Assembly: GCF_015351105.1 (NCBI RefSeq)
Contig: NZ_JADKRR010000002.1
Span: 372,001-436,000, forward strand
Source of the DNA: Clavibacter sp. VKM Ac-2872
Lineage (GTDB): Bacteria; Actinomycetota; Actinomycetes; Actinomycetales; Microbacteriaceae
DNA length: 64,000 nt
Reading direction: 5' to 3'
Both the position numbers and the translations under genes were made by a program. Under the pieces are notes generated by a model. It worked only from the letters and a program-made list of their open reading frames with translations, ran no database searches and had not been told where the DNA came from. Below, one piece after another: positions 24,502-32,949 of this stretch. Numbering within the stretch: the stretch's first letter is position 1; each line of letters opens with the position of its first letter.

Positions 24502-24945
24502 TCATGCGGATGCGGGGGCCTCCGAGGCGCCGGCGGTCGGCGTGCCCGCCGCCTCGGCCGCGCGGACCGTGCACTCGGCGCAGAGCCCGAAGACGTCGAC
24601 CACGTGGCTCGGCGCGGTGAAGCCGTTGCGCGCGGCGACGTCGTGCGCCCAGGCCTCGACCTCGTCGGCCGCGATCTCGACGGTCTTCCCGCACACGCGG
24701 CAGATGAGGTGGTGGTGGTGCCCGCCCGTGGCGCACGTGCGGTACAGCGCCTCGCCGTCGGGCGACTGCAGGGAATCGGCGTCGCCCTCGGCGGCGAGGT
24801 CGCCGAGCGCGCGGTAGACGGTGGCCAGGCCGATGGGGGATCCCGCGTCGTGCAGGCGCGCGTGGAGCCGCTGCGCGCTCACGAACTCGGTCGATGCGTC
24901 CAGCGCCTGCCGGACGGCCTCGCGCTGCCACGTGTTCCGCTTCAT
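24502..24945 (-). CDS. zur: Fur-family regulator, Zur-like
   Basis: 147 residues from ATG 24945, overlapping the znuB stop as ATGA. The N-terminal winged helix (RNTWQREAVRQALDASTEFVSAQRLHARLHDAGSPIGLATVYRALGDLAAEG) is followed by the HHHHLICRVCGKTVEI motif and FGLCAECTV, giving two CxxC pairs for a structural zinc and a His cluster for regulatory metal. Context (znuB-znuC-znuA and cysteine-free ribosomal proteins) points to zinc rather than iron. It probably represses the importer when zinc is ample, acting at 27710-27724. Confidence 0.9.
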   Translation of the reverse strand: MKRNTWQREAVRQALDASTEFVSAQRLHARLHDAGSPIGLATVYRALGDLAAEGDADSLQSPDGEALYRTCATGGHHHHLICRVCGKTVEIAADEVEAWAHDVAARNGFTAPSHVVDVFGLCAECTVRAAEAAGTPTAGASEAPASA

Positions 24946-25868
24946 GCCCGTGCCCTCCCGGCGGGCGATCCTCCCCGCGGAGCCAGGGTACGCGTCCCGC
25001 CCGAGGTGCCGCTGCGCGCCCGGAGGGCGTCGATGCCGCGGCATACCAGGTAGATCGTGAACGAGATGGTCGTGACGTACGGGCTGATGGGGATGCTGCT
25101 GCCGAGCGCCAGCATGATGCCGCCCACGATGCTCGCGAGCGCGAACAGGACGCTGAGCGAGACGACCACCCGGGGCGTCGAGGAGACGCGCATCGCGGCC
25201 GCCGCGGGCGTGACCAGCAGGGAGAGCACGAGCAGCGCGCCGACGATCTGGATGGAGACCGCCGTGCCGAGGCCGAGCAGGATCATGAAGACGATGGAGA
25301 GCAGCCGCACGGGCACGCCGCGGGCGGCGGCCACGTCGGGGTCGACGCTCGCGAACATGAGCGGCCGCCAGATGACCGCGAGGCCGAGGATGACGACGGC
25401 GCTGATGCCCACCAGGTAGCCCAGCTGCGGGTTGTCGACCGAGACGATCTGCCCCGTGAGCAGGCCGAACTTGTTGCTCGCGCGGCCGTCGTAGAGCGCG
25501 AGGAAGAGGATCCCGAGGCCGAGTCCGAACGGCATGATGACCGCGATGATCGAGTTGCGGTCCTTCGCGCGCGTGCCGAGCACGCCGATCGCGATCGCGG
25601 CGATGAGGGACCCCACCAGGGATCCGCCCACGACGTTGACGCCGAGCAGCAGCGCCGCCGCGGCGCCCGCGAACGAGAGCTCGCTCACGCCGTGGACCGC
25701 GAAGGCGAGGTCGCGCGTCATGACGAAGACGCCGATGAGGCCGCCCACGACGCCGAGCACGGCGCCCGCGATGATGCTGTTGCGCAGCAGCGCGACGAGC
25801 GCGCCGTAGTCGGAGAAGTCGAACAGGCGCGACCAGACGTCGCCCGCGTCGGCGAGCAGGTGGATCAC
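24942..25868 (-). CDS. znuB: Zinc ABC transporter permease
   Basis: A 308-residue ABC-3 family inner-membrane permease with about eight helices. Typical segments are RNSIIAGAVLGVVGGLIGVFVMTRDLAFAVHGVSELSFAGAA near the N-terminus and the later LLVTPAAAAMRVSS. The GTG start overlaps the znuC stop (GTGA) and its own stop overlaps the zur start (ATGA), so the block is translationally coupled. It forms the channel for metal delivered by the lipoprotein at 26737-27690. Confidence 0.93.
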   Translation of the reverse strand: MIHLLADAGDVWSRLFDFSDYGALVALLRNSIIAGAVLGVVGGLIGVFVMTRDLAFAVHGVSELSFAGAAAALLLGVNVVGGSLVGSLIAAIAIGVLGTRAKDRNSIIAVIMPFGLGLGILFLALYDGRASNKFGLLTGQIVSVDNPQLGYLVGISAVVILGLAVIWRPLMFASVDPDVAAARGVPVRLLSIVFMILLGLGTAVSIQIVGALLVLSLLVTPAAAAMRVSSTPRVVVSLSVLFALASIVGGIMLALGSSIPISPYVTTISFTIYLVCRGIDALRARSGTSGGTRTLAPRGGSPAGRARA

Positions 25869-26740
25869 GCGGCCCTCCCGTCGGCGGGAGCCTGGTCGTG
25901 CACGCCGTGCGACCCGTGGTCGCCGTGCTCGTCGTGGCCGTCGTCGTCGTGCGAGTGATGGCCGTGCGGGTCGTCAGTGGCGCCGACCACGACGACGCGG
26001 CCGCGCACGCGCACCACGTCGACGGGGGTGCCGTAGAGCGAGCTCAGCACCTCGGAGTCGAGGACCTCGTCGGGCGTCCCGATGCGGAACCGGCCGCCCA
26101 CCAGGTACAGCACGCGGTCGACCATGTCGAGCACGGGGTTGACGTCGTGGGTGACGAACACCACCGCGGCGTCGGTCTCCCTGCGGTGCCGGTCGATGAG
26201 CTCGCTGACCACGCGCTGGTGCCCGAGGTCGAGGCTGAGGAGGGGCTCGTCGCAGAGGAGGAGCCGCGGATCCGACGCGAGGGCCTGGGCCACGCGCAGC
26301 CGCTGCTGCTCGCCGCCGGAGAGGGTCGCGACGGGGGCGTCCGCGTAGGCGGTGGCGCCGACCGCGTCGAGCAGCTCGTCGACCCGGGCGCGCTCGGCCC
26401 GCCGGCTGATCGGCAGCCCCCAGCGGTGGCCGGTGACGCCGAAGCCGACGAGATCCCGGGCACGCACGGGCGTGGCCGCGGTGATGAGCTTCTGCTGCGG
26501 GATGTAGCCGATGCGCCGCGCACCGCGGCGCACCGGCTCGTCGAGGAAGCGCATCTCCCCCGACGTGAGGCGCTGGGCGCCGAGGACGGACTTGAGGAAG
26601 CTGGTCTTGCCGGATCCGTTCGGGCCGAGGACCGCGACGAACTCGCCGGGTGCTACGTCGAGGTCGAGTCCGCTCCAGAGGGTGCGCGCCCCGAACGCGA
26701 GGGTCGCGTCCCGGAGGCTCAGGACGGGTGCGCCGGTCAC
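25865..26740 (-). CDS. znuC: Zinc ABC transporter ATP-binding protein with His-rich tail
   Basis: 291 residues from GTG 26740, overlapping the znuA stop as GTGA. Walker A GPNGSGKTS, Q-loop YIPQQKLI, signature LSGGEQQRLRVAQAL and Walker B LLLCDEPLLSLD are intact. Unusually, the last 40 residues form a histidine/aspartate-rich tail (HGHHSHDDDGHDEHGDHGSH). In many systems a loop like this is on the binding protein instead; the partner ZnuA here has none. The tail may chelate or sense cytosolic zinc. Confidence 0.93.
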   Translation of the reverse strand: MTGAPVLSLRDATLAFGARTLWSGLDLDVAPGEFVAVLGPNGSGKTSFLKSVLGAQRLTSGEMRFLDEPVRRGARRIGYIPQQKLITAATPVRARDLVGFGVTGHRWGLPISRRAERARVDELLDAVGATAYADAPVATLSGGEQQRLRVAQALASDPRLLLCDEPLLSLDLGHQRVVSELIDRHRRETDAAVVFVTHDVNPVLDMVDRVLYLVGGRFRIGTPDEVLDSEVLSSLYGTPVDVVRVRGRVVVVGATDDPHGHHSHDDDGHDEHGDHGSHGVHDQAPADGRAA

Positions 26741-27690
26741 GATCCCTTGATGGCGGAGGCCACGGCGTCGACGTTCTCGGTCATCCACTCAACGTACCCG
26801 CTGCCCGCGGGCAGGTCGGCGGGCAGGGTCTCCGTGACCGGCACGACCGGGACGCCGGCGGCCTTCGCGGCGGCGACGACCTGATCGGTCGTGGCGCCCG
26901 TGGTCTGCGAGTTGTAGACGAGCGCCGCGACCTTCTTCTCGGAGAAGAGGGCGAGCGTCTCCTTGAGCACGTCGGCGGGCACGTCCGTGCCCTCCTCGAC
27001 GGCCTCGCTGAACTCGTCGGGCGTGCGGTTCTCGAGGCCCATGGCGCTCGTCATGTAGAGCGGCACGGGCTCGGTGATCGCGACGCCCTTGCCGGTGCCG
27101 GCCGGCTTCGCGGCGGCCTCGGCGTCGGCGATGGTGTCGAGCTTCGCCGTGAACGCCTGCGCGTTGGCCTCGAAGGTGGACGCCCCCGACGCGTCGGCCT
27201 TCGAGAAGGCCTGCTCGATCTGCTCGGTGAGCTTCTTCATCGTGGGCATGTCGTACCAGACGTGCTCGTTGAGCTCGCCCTCGGCCGGCTTCTGGTCGAA
27301 GCCGGAGATGTCGACGGCGTTGAGGAGGACGGGGCTCTTGCCGCCCGGGAGCGCCTGGATCATGGTGTCGACGAAGTCGTCGTAGCCGCCGCCGTTCTGG
27401 ATCACGACGTCGGCGGTGGAGAGCGCCAGCTGGTCGCGCGACGTGGCCTGGTACTCGTGCGGGTCCTTGTCGGGGCTGTCGATGATGGACGTCACCTTCA
27501 CGTCGTCGCCGCCGATCTGCTTCGCGATGTCGCCGTAGACGTCGGTCGACGCGACGACCTCGAGCGTGCCGCCGCCGGAGGCGGACGCCGTCGCGTCGGC
27601 GGAGGGCGCCCCGGATCCGGAGGCGCAGCCCGCGAGCGGGACGGCGAGGAGCGAGACGGCGAGCAGGGCGGTGAGGGGGCGACGGTTCAT
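26737..27690 (-). CDS. znuA: Zinc-binding lipoprotein of ABC importer
   Basis: 317 residues. A signal peptide ends in lipobox LAGC (Cys near residue 22). The cluster A-I fold is recognisable from VVASTDVYGDIAKQIGGDDVKVTSIIDSPDKDPHEYQ (His ligand in DPHEY), NEHVWYDMPTMKKL (second His) and LVYNSQTTGATTDQV near the end. The His-rich loop of E. coli ZnuA is missing. It heads the znuA-znuC-znuB-zur operon and has a Fur-type palindrome 20 bp upstream. Confidence 0.93.
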   Translation of the reverse strand: MNRRPLTALLAVSLLAVPLAGCASGSGAPSADATASASGGGTLEVVASTDVYGDIAKQIGGDDVKVTSIIDSPDKDPHEYQATSRDQLALSTADVVIQNGGGYDDFVDTMIQALPGGKSPVLLNAVDISGFDQKPAEGELNEHVWYDMPTMKKLTEQIEQAFSKADASGASTFEANAQAFTAKLDTIADAEAAAKPAGTGKGVAITEPVPLYMTSAMGLENRTPDEFSEAVEEGTDVPADVLKETLALFSEKKVAALVYNSQTTGATTDQVVAAAKAAGVPVVPVTETLPADLPAGSGYVEWMTENVDAVASAIKGS

Positions 27691-27703
27691 GCCTCCGACG
27701 ATA
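27691..27703 (-). promoter_or_regulatory. Leaderless-type -10 (TATCGT, 7-nt spacer) for znuA
   Basis: On the minus strand TATCGT is followed by 7 nt and the znuA ATG. A GGAGG lies only one base from the ATG, too close to be a normal Shine-Dalgarno, so leaderless initiation fits better. Confidence 0.45.
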
Positions 27704-27709
27704 CGGTAT

Positions 27710-27724
27710 TGATAACCGGTATCA
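27710..27724. promoter_or_regulatory. Fur/Zur-type 7-1-7 palindromic operator upstream of znuA
   Basis: TGATAACCGGTATCA is an inverted repeat of the 7-1-7 layout with TGATA...TATCA arms, as in Fur-family boxes. It overlaps the -35 region of the znuA promoter. This is among the few AT-rich palindromes in the window. Its likely ligand is the Zur-like protein encoded at the end of the operon. Confidence 0.7.
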
Positions 27725-27759
27725 GTACCAGCGCGCCCCCGCTGTGGAGGGCGGACGCG

Positions 27760-29160
27760 TCACTCCAGGAGCAGCGCCGGCTCCTCGATGATGCTCGCGA
27801 CGTCGGCCAGGAAGCGGCTCGCCACGTCGCCGTCGACCACGCGGTGGTCGAAGCTCGCGCCGATGGTCGTGACGAAGCGCGGACGCACCTCGCCGTCGAC
27901 GACCCACGGCCTCTGCTTGATGGTGCCGAGCGCGACGATCGCGACCTCGCCCGGGTTGAGGATCGGCGTGCCGGTGTCCATGCCGAAGACGCCGATGTTG
28001 GTGATCGTGATGGTGCCCTGGCTCATGTCGGCCGGGCTGGTCTTCCCGTCGCGGGCCGTGAGGGTCAGCTGCTCGAGCGCGCGGGCGAGCTCCAGGAGCG
28101 ACATGGCCTGCGCCTCCTTGACGTTGGGCACGACGAGCCCGCGCGGGGTCGCGGCGGCGACGCCGAGGTTCACGTAGTGGCGGACGATGATCTCCTGGTC
28201 GGTCCACGAGGAGTTGACCGTGGGATTCCGGCGCACGGCCCAGATCATGGCCTTGGCCATGATGAGCAGCGGCGAGACCTTGACGCCCGCGAAGTCGGTG
28301 GACGCCTTGAGGCGCTTGACGAACTCCATCGTGCGGGTGGCGTCCACGTCGACGAACAGGCTCACATGGGGCGCCTGGAACGCGCTCTGCACCATGGCCG
28401 CGGCGATGACCTTGCGGACGCCCTTGACGGGGATCCGGTCCTCGCGCGCATCCGGCCACTCGGGCGTCTCGATGTTCTTGAAGACGCTGGCCTGCTGCGC
28501 GGTGCGGATGACGTCCTCGCGGGTGATCTCGCCGACGAGCCCCGTGGCCTCGACCTCGGCCAGATCGACCTCCAGGTCCTTCGCGAGCTTGCGGATGGGG
28601 GGCTTCGCGATGATCGGCACTGCCGAGGCGGCGGGCACCGAGTCGGGGCGCGGGGCGCGGGCGGCGGGCGCGCCTGCTGCGGTGCCCGGGGCCGCGGCAT
28701 GGCGGGCGGCCGGGGCGGCGTCACCCGGCTCGACGCGCCGACGGCGGCTCGCGACCTTCCCGACCGTGCCGTAGCCGACGAGCACGGCGCCCGAGGCCTC
28801 CTCGGGTGCGGGCGCCGGCGCCGGCTCGCGGTTCTCGATGGCCGTGTCGTCCTCGATCACCGTCTCGCCCGGCAGAGCCATCTGCGCCGGCGTCTCGGCG
28901 GGCGCGGACACGCTCGGCGAGCCCTGCGCGATCGCGATGATGGGGGTGCCCACCTCGACCGTCTGACCCTCCTGCACGAGCAGGCCGGAGACCGTGCCCT
29001 CGAACGGGCTCGGCAGCTCGACGAGCGACTTCGCCGTCTCGATCTCGACGATCACCTGGTTGAGCGCCACCCGGTCGCCCGGCTGCACGCGCCACGAGAC
29101 GATCTCGGCGTCGATGAGGCCCTCGCCCACGTCGGGCAGGGTGAACTGGGAGTCAGCCAT
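27760..29160 (-). CDS. 2-oxoacid dehydrogenase E2 (dihydrolipoamide acyltransferase)
   Basis: 466 residues. One N-terminal lipoyl domain (residues 1-80) has the modified lysine in [14 protein letters not shown] Pro/Ala-rich linker leads to a peripheral subunit-binding domain ([33 protein letters not shown]) and the catalytic domain with [14 protein letters not shown], holding the active His and Asp. It transfers the acyl group to CoA in the branched-chain or pyruvate dehydrogenase complex. It is the last gene of the aminotransferase-E1alpha-E1beta-E2 operon. E3 is not in the window. Confidence 0.93.
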   Translation of the reverse strand: MADSQFTLPDVGEGLIDAEIVSWRVQPGDRVALNQVIVEIETAKSLVELPSPFEGTVSGLLVQEGQTVEVGTPIIAIAQGSPSVSAPAETPAQMALPGETVIEDDTAIENREPAPAPAPEEASGAVLVGYGTVGKVASRRRRVEPGDAAPAARHAAAPGTAAGAPAARAPRPDSVPAASAVPIIAKPPIRKLAKDLEVDLAEVEATGLVGEITREDVIRTAQQASVFKNIETPEWPDAREDRIPVKGVRKVIAAAMVQSAFQAPHVSLFVDVDATRTMEFVKRLKASTDFAGVKVSPLLIMAKAMIWAVRRNPTVNSSWTDQEIIVRHYVNLGVAAATPRGLVVPNVKEAQAMSLLELARALEQLTLTARDGKTSPADMSQGTITITNIGVFGMDTGTPILNPGEVAIVALGTIKQRPWVVDGEVRPRFVTTIGASFDHRVVDGDVASRFLADVASIIEEPALLLE

Positions 29161-29200
29161 CGTGCGGTCCTCTTCTCCGTGCCGCGGGAGCGGCGGGCGT

Positions 29201-30256
29201 CTAGTAGGCGAGCGAGCGGTCGACGGCCTCGAGGATGCGGTCGGCATCCGGGAGGTACAGCGTCTCGAGCTTCGCGGGAGGGAACGGGGCGTCGAAGCCG
29301 GAGACGCGGATCACCGGCGCCTCGAGCGAGTAGAACGCGCGCTCGGTGACCGTGGCCGCGATCTCGGAGCCGACGGACACGTGGCCCGGTGCCTCCTGCG
29401 CGACGACGAGGCGGCCCGTGCGCTGCACGGACTCCAGGATGGGGCCGTAGTCGACGGGCGACAGCGAGCGCAGGTCGACGACCTCGACGCTCGTGCCCTC
29501 CTCGGCGGCGAGCTCCGCGGCCTGCAGCAGCATCGCGACCATGGCGCCGTGGCCGACGAGCGTGACGTCGGTGCCGGAGCGGACCACGCGGCTCTCGTGC
29601 AGGCCGAGGCCGGGAGCGGAGAAGTCCACCTCGCCCTTCGGCCGGTAGCGGGCCTTGGGCTCGAAGAACATGACCGGGTCGTCGCTCCGGATGGCCTCCT
29701 GGATCATCCAGTAGGCGTCGTGCGGCGTGCTCGGGCTCACGACGCGGAGTCCGGGCGTGTGCGCGAAGTACGCCTCGGGGCTCTCCTGGTGGTGCTCGAT
29801 GGCGCCGATGTGGCCGCCGTACGGCACGCGGATCACGACGGGCATGCGCATCGCGCCCTCGTGCCGGTTCGTGATCTTGGCGAGCTGGCTCGTGATCTGG
29901 TCGAAGGCCGGGTAGATGAAGCCGTCGAACTGGATCTCGCACACGGGCCGGTAGCCGCGCATCGCGAGGCCGATGGCCGTGCCGACGATGCCGGACTCGG
30001 CCAGCGGGGTGTCGATGACGCGCCGCGGGCCGAAGTCGCGCTGCAGGTGCTCGGTGATGCGGAAGACGCCGCCGAGCGGGCCGATGTCCTCGCCCATGAG
30101 CAGGACCCTGTCGTCCTCCTCGAGCGCGCGACGGAGGCCGGCGTTGAGGGCCTTGGCCATGGGCATGCTCTCGATGCCGGCGGGGGCTCCCGTGCCGCTC
30201 GTCGCGGCGTCGTCGGATCCGGCGGGGGTCGCGGCGCGGTCGATGGTGTCGGTCAT
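29201..30256 (-). CDS. 2-oxoacid dehydrogenase E1 beta subunit
   Basis: 351 residues from ATG 30256, which overlaps the E1alpha stop as ATGA. Family segments include [84 protein letters not shown] and the C-terminal [12 protein letters not shown]. It binds the pyrimidine side of thiamine diphosphate together with E1alpha. The first 40 residues are a polar extension. Sequence features fit branched-chain 2-oxoacid or pyruvate dehydrogenase; the operon with an aminotransferase favours the former. Confidence 0.93.
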   Translation of the reverse strand: MTDTIDRAATPAGSDDAATSGTGAPAGIESMPMAKALNAGLRRALEEDDRVLLMGEDIGPLGGVFRITEHLQRDFGPRRVIDTPLAESGIVGTAIGLAMRGYRPVCEIQFDGFIYPAFDQITSQLAKITNRHEGAMRMPVVIRVPYGGHIGAIEHHQESPEAYFAHTPGLRVVSPSTPHDAYWMIQEAIRSDDPVMFFEPKARYRPKGEVDFSAPGLGLHESRVVRSGTDVTLVGHGAMVAMLLQAAELAAEEGTSVEVVDLRSLSPVDYGPILESVQRTGRLVVAQEAPGHVSVGSEIAATVTERAFYSLEAPVIRVSGFDAPFPPAKLETLYLPDADRILEAVDRSLAY

Positions 30257-31365
30257 CGGTTCCCTCCCAGGGAGGCCTCGTAGCGCTCGAGCCACTCGCG
30301 CTGTTCCGTCGTGACGGGGTGCGGCTCCGAGTAGACGTGGTCGAAGATGCCGGGCAGCGCCGGGCTCGTGAGCTCGATGGTGCGGCGGCGGACGTCGGCG
30401 GCGAGGTCCTTGGCCTCCTCGTCGATGCCGTCGAACAGCGATTGCGGCGCGCCCTGGCTGCGCAGGTACGCCTCGAGCCGGGCGATGGGGTCCTTCGCGA
30501 CCCAGCCCTGCAGCTCCTCGTCGGTGCGGTACTTCGTGGGGTCGTCGCTCGAGGTGTGCGCGCCGACGCGGTAGGTGAGCGCCTCGATGAAGGAGGGGCC
30601 GCCGCCGTTCCGTGCGTCGTCGAGGTGCTTGGCCGTGACCGCGTAGCTCGCGAAGACGTCGTTGCCGTCGACCTGCGTGCTCGGGACGCCGAAGCCGCGC
30701 GAGCGGAGGTAGAGGGGCGTGCGCGACTGCGTGGAGACCGGCACCGAGATCGCCCAGTGGTTGTTCTGCAGGAAGAAGACCTGCGGGGTCTGGAAGCTCG
30801 CGGCGAAGACGAACGCCTCGCTCACGTCGCCCTGGCTGGTGGCGCCGTCGCCGTAGTAGGCGATGACGGCGGTGTCGCGATCGGGATCTCCCGTGGCCAC
30901 GTCGCCGTCGAACGCGACGCCCATCGCGTAGCCCGTGGCGTGCAGCGCCTGCGAGCCGATGACCAGCGTGTAGAGGTGGAAGTTGCCCGCCGCCGGATCC
31001 CAGCCGCCGTGCGTCACCCCGCGCATCAGGCGCACGATGTCGACGGGGTCGATGCCGCGGATGAGGGCGACGCCGTGCTCGCGGTACGCGGGGAACACGT
31101 GGTCCTGAGGTCGGGTGGCCCGGCCGGATCCGACCTGCGCCGCCTCCTGACCGGTGCTCGGCGCCCAGAGGCCGAGGTGGCCCTGGCGCTGGAGGTTGGT
31201 GGCCTCGAGGTCGAACGCCCGCGTGAGGCGCATGTCGCGGAGGAAGCCGCGGTGGTCATCCTCCGTGAGTCGCTCGAAGTACGGGAGGAACTCCTCGGCG
31301 GAGTCGCTCGGTGCGAGCTCGCCCGCGGGGGTCAGGAGCTGGACCGTCACATCGCTTTCCGGCAT
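30253..31365 (-). CDS. 2-oxoacid dehydrogenase E1 alpha subunit
   Basis: 370 residues. The thiamine diphosphate/Mg motif GDGATSQGDVSEAFVFAASFQTPQVFFLQNNHWAIS (GDG...NN) is complete, and the regulatory-loop-like segment YRVGAHTSSDDPTKYRTDEEL is present. It decarboxylates the 2-oxoacid and passes the acyl group to the lipoyl arm of E2. It starts 9 bp after the aminotransferase stop. Current databases often label this type pdhA; the sequence alone does not decide between pyruvate and branched-chain substrates. Confidence 0.92.
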   Translation of the reverse strand: MPESDVTVQLLTPAGELAPSDSAEEFLPYFERLTEDDHRGFLRDMRLTRAFDLEATNLQRQGHLGLWAPSTGQEAAQVGSGRATRPQDHVFPAYREHGVALIRGIDPVDIVRLMRGVTHGGWDPAAGNFHLYTLVIGSQALHATGYAMGVAFDGDVATGDPDRDTAVIAYYGDGATSQGDVSEAFVFAASFQTPQVFFLQNNHWAISVPVSTQSRTPLYLRSRGFGVPSTQVDGNDVFASYAVTAKHLDDARNGGGPSFIEALTYRVGAHTSSDDPTKYRTDEELQGWVAKDPIARLEAYLRSQGAPQSLFDGIDEEAKDLAADVRRRTIELTSPALPGIFDHVYSEPHPVTTEQREWLERYEASLGGNR

Positions 31366-31374
31366 CGTCCCAAC

Positions 31375-32475
31375 CTACCGGCGCGCCGGGTGGCCCTCCG
31401 GCAGCCCCCGGACAATTCCCGCCGAGGCGTTCAGTAGCTTCCGGACAGAGGCGGGTTCGCCGATGGTGACGCGGATGCCCTCGCCCGCGAACGCGCGCAC
31501 CACGAGCCCGGCGGCCGCGAGCTGCGCCTCCACCTCGGCGGTCTCGGCGCCCGTGGCCAGCCAGACGAAGTTGCCGTGGGGTCGCGGGACGTCCCAGCCC
31601 TGCTCGGTGAGCGCGCGCCAGGCCTCGTCGCGATCGCGCGCGAGCACGGCCACGCGCTCCAGGAGCTCGTCCTCGTGCTCGAGCGACGCGAGCGCCGCGT
31701 GCTGCGCGTGACCCGTGACGGACAGCGGGATGGCGGCGGAGCGGGCGGCGTCGAGGATGCGCGGATGGCCGACGGCGTAGCCGATGCGGAGGCCGGCCAG
31801 CCCGTACGCCTTCGAGAACGTTCGGAGGACGACGAGGTTCGGGTGGTCGGCGACGAGGCGCATGCCGTCGAGGGCATGCTCCCGGCCGACGAACTCGCCG
31901 TACGCCTCGTCGAGGAGCACGAGGACGTCACGCGGGACGGCCTCCAGCAGGCGCTCGAGGTCCTCCTGCGTGACCAGCGTGCCCGTCGGGTTGTTCGGCG
32001 TGCAGACGATGACGACGCGCGTGCGGTCGGTGAGCGCCCGGATCATGCCGTCGACGTCGTGCGAGTGGTCCGGCAGGTTCGGGACGGGGACGCCCGTGGC
32101 GCCGGCGACCGTGATGAGCGTGGGGTACGCCTCGAAGGAGCGCCAGGCGTGGACGACCTCGTCGCCGGGGCCCGCGGCCGCCGTGATGAGCTGCGAGAGG
32201 ATCGCCACGGATCCGGCACCCGCGTGGACGTGGTCGACCGTGACGCCGAAGCGCTCGGCGAGCGCGGTGCGCAGCAGGGTCGCGCCCGCGTCGGGATAGC
32301 GGTTCACATCGCGCACCTGGTCGATGCGGGCGAGGACCGACGGCAGCGGGTCGAACGGGTTCTCGTTGCTGGAGAGCTTGAAGTCGTCCTCGCCGGCCGG
32401 CTTGCCCTGGCGGTAGGCGACCATGGCCGCGATGGCGGGACGGAGCCGGACGGGGGCGGCGGGTTCGGGGATCAC
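31375..32475 (-). CDS. Histidinol-phosphate/aromatic aminotransferase-type PLP enzyme
   Basis: 366 residues, fold type I PLP enzyme of the HisC family: [41 protein letters not shown], and the PLP lysine in [16 protein letters not shown]. The GTG start has a leaderless-type -10 (TAGAAT) 6 nt upstream. As it is not in a his operon but heads a 2-oxoacid dehydrogenase operon, it is more likely HisC2/Pat-like, making 2-oxo acids from aromatic or branched-chain amino acids. That role is inferred from context. Confidence 0.87.
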   Translation of the reverse strand: MIPEPAAPVRLRPAIAAMVAYRQGKPAGEDDFKLSSNENPFDPLPSVLARIDQVRDVNRYPDAGATLLRTALAERFGVTVDHVHAGAGSVAILSQLITAAAGPGDEVVHAWRSFEAYPTLITVAGATGVPVPNLPDHSHDVDGMIRALTDRTRVVIVCTPNNPTGTLVTQEDLERLLEAVPRDVLVLLDEAYGEFVGREHALDGMRLVADHPNLVVLRTFSKAYGLAGLRIGYAVGHPRILDAARSAAIPLSVTGHAQHAALASLEHEDELLERVAVLARDRDEAWRALTEQGWDVPRPHGNFVWLATGAETAEVEAQLAAAGLVVRAFAGEGIRVTIGEPASVRKLLNASAGIVRGLPEGHPARR

Positions 32476-32487
32476 CGGGCGATTCTA
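32476..32487 (-). promoter_or_regulatory. Leaderless-type -10 (TAGAAT, 6-nt spacer) of the aminotransferase operon
   Basis: On the minus strand TAGAAT, 6 nt, then GTG 32475. TAGAAT is close to the ideal -10. It would drive the whole four-gene operon. Confidence 0.6.
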
Positions 32488-32533
32488 CGGGCGGGCCGCC
32501 GCCCGGCCCATGGTCCGTCATGGCGGCGTCTGC

Positions 32534-32545
32534 GAAGATCTGCGC
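32534..32545 (+). promoter_or_regulatory. Leaderless-type -10 (GAAGAT, 6-nt spacer)
   Basis: GAAGAT, 6 nt, then ATG 32546. The hexamer is weaker than TANNNT but the spacing matches. Confidence 0.4.
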
Positions 32546-32941
32546 ATGCCCCGATTCCTCGTCCGCGTGGTGGTCAACGCCGTCGCGCTCTGGCTCACCA
32601 CGCTCATCGTCTCCGGCACCGTCGTGACCGCCTACGAACCGGGCGACACCACGGCGACCGTGCTCACCTACCTGCTGCTCGGCGCGATCTTCGGCGTCGT
32701 GAACGGCGTGATCGGCACCGCCATCCGCATCGTGGCGTTCCCCCTCTACATCCTCACGCTCGGCCTCATCGCGCTCATCGTCAACGGGTTGCTCTTCCTC
32801 CTCGTCGCCGCGATCTCCGACGCCCTCGGCTTCGGCCTCACCGTCGAGGGGTTCTGGTGGGGCGTGCTCGGCGCCCTGCTCATGGCGTTCTTCAGCTGGC
32901 TGGTGGGGCTCGTGCTGCGACCGGTGACCGCGAGGACCTGA
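32546..32941 (+). CDS. Phage holin family IV-like membrane protein
   Basis: 131 residues with four hydrophobic helices (about residues 5-25, 40-58, 62-90, 100-122). The pattern LLGAIFGVVNGVIGTAIRIVAFPLYILTLGLIALIVNGLLFLLVA matches the mycobacterial four-TM holin superfamily IV (PF04020). Such proteins are chromosomal and widespread, and holin activity is unproven. No phage genes surround it. It converges on the hydrolase gene with only 8 bp between stops. Confidence 0.85.
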   Translation: MPRFLVRVVVNAVALWLTTLIVSGTVVTAYEPGDTTATVLTYLLLGAIFGVVNGVIGTAIRIVAFPLYILTLGLIALIVNGLLFLLVAAISDALGFGLTVEGFWWGVLGALLMAFFSWLVGLVLRPVTART

Positions 32942-32949
32942 CCCGCGCA

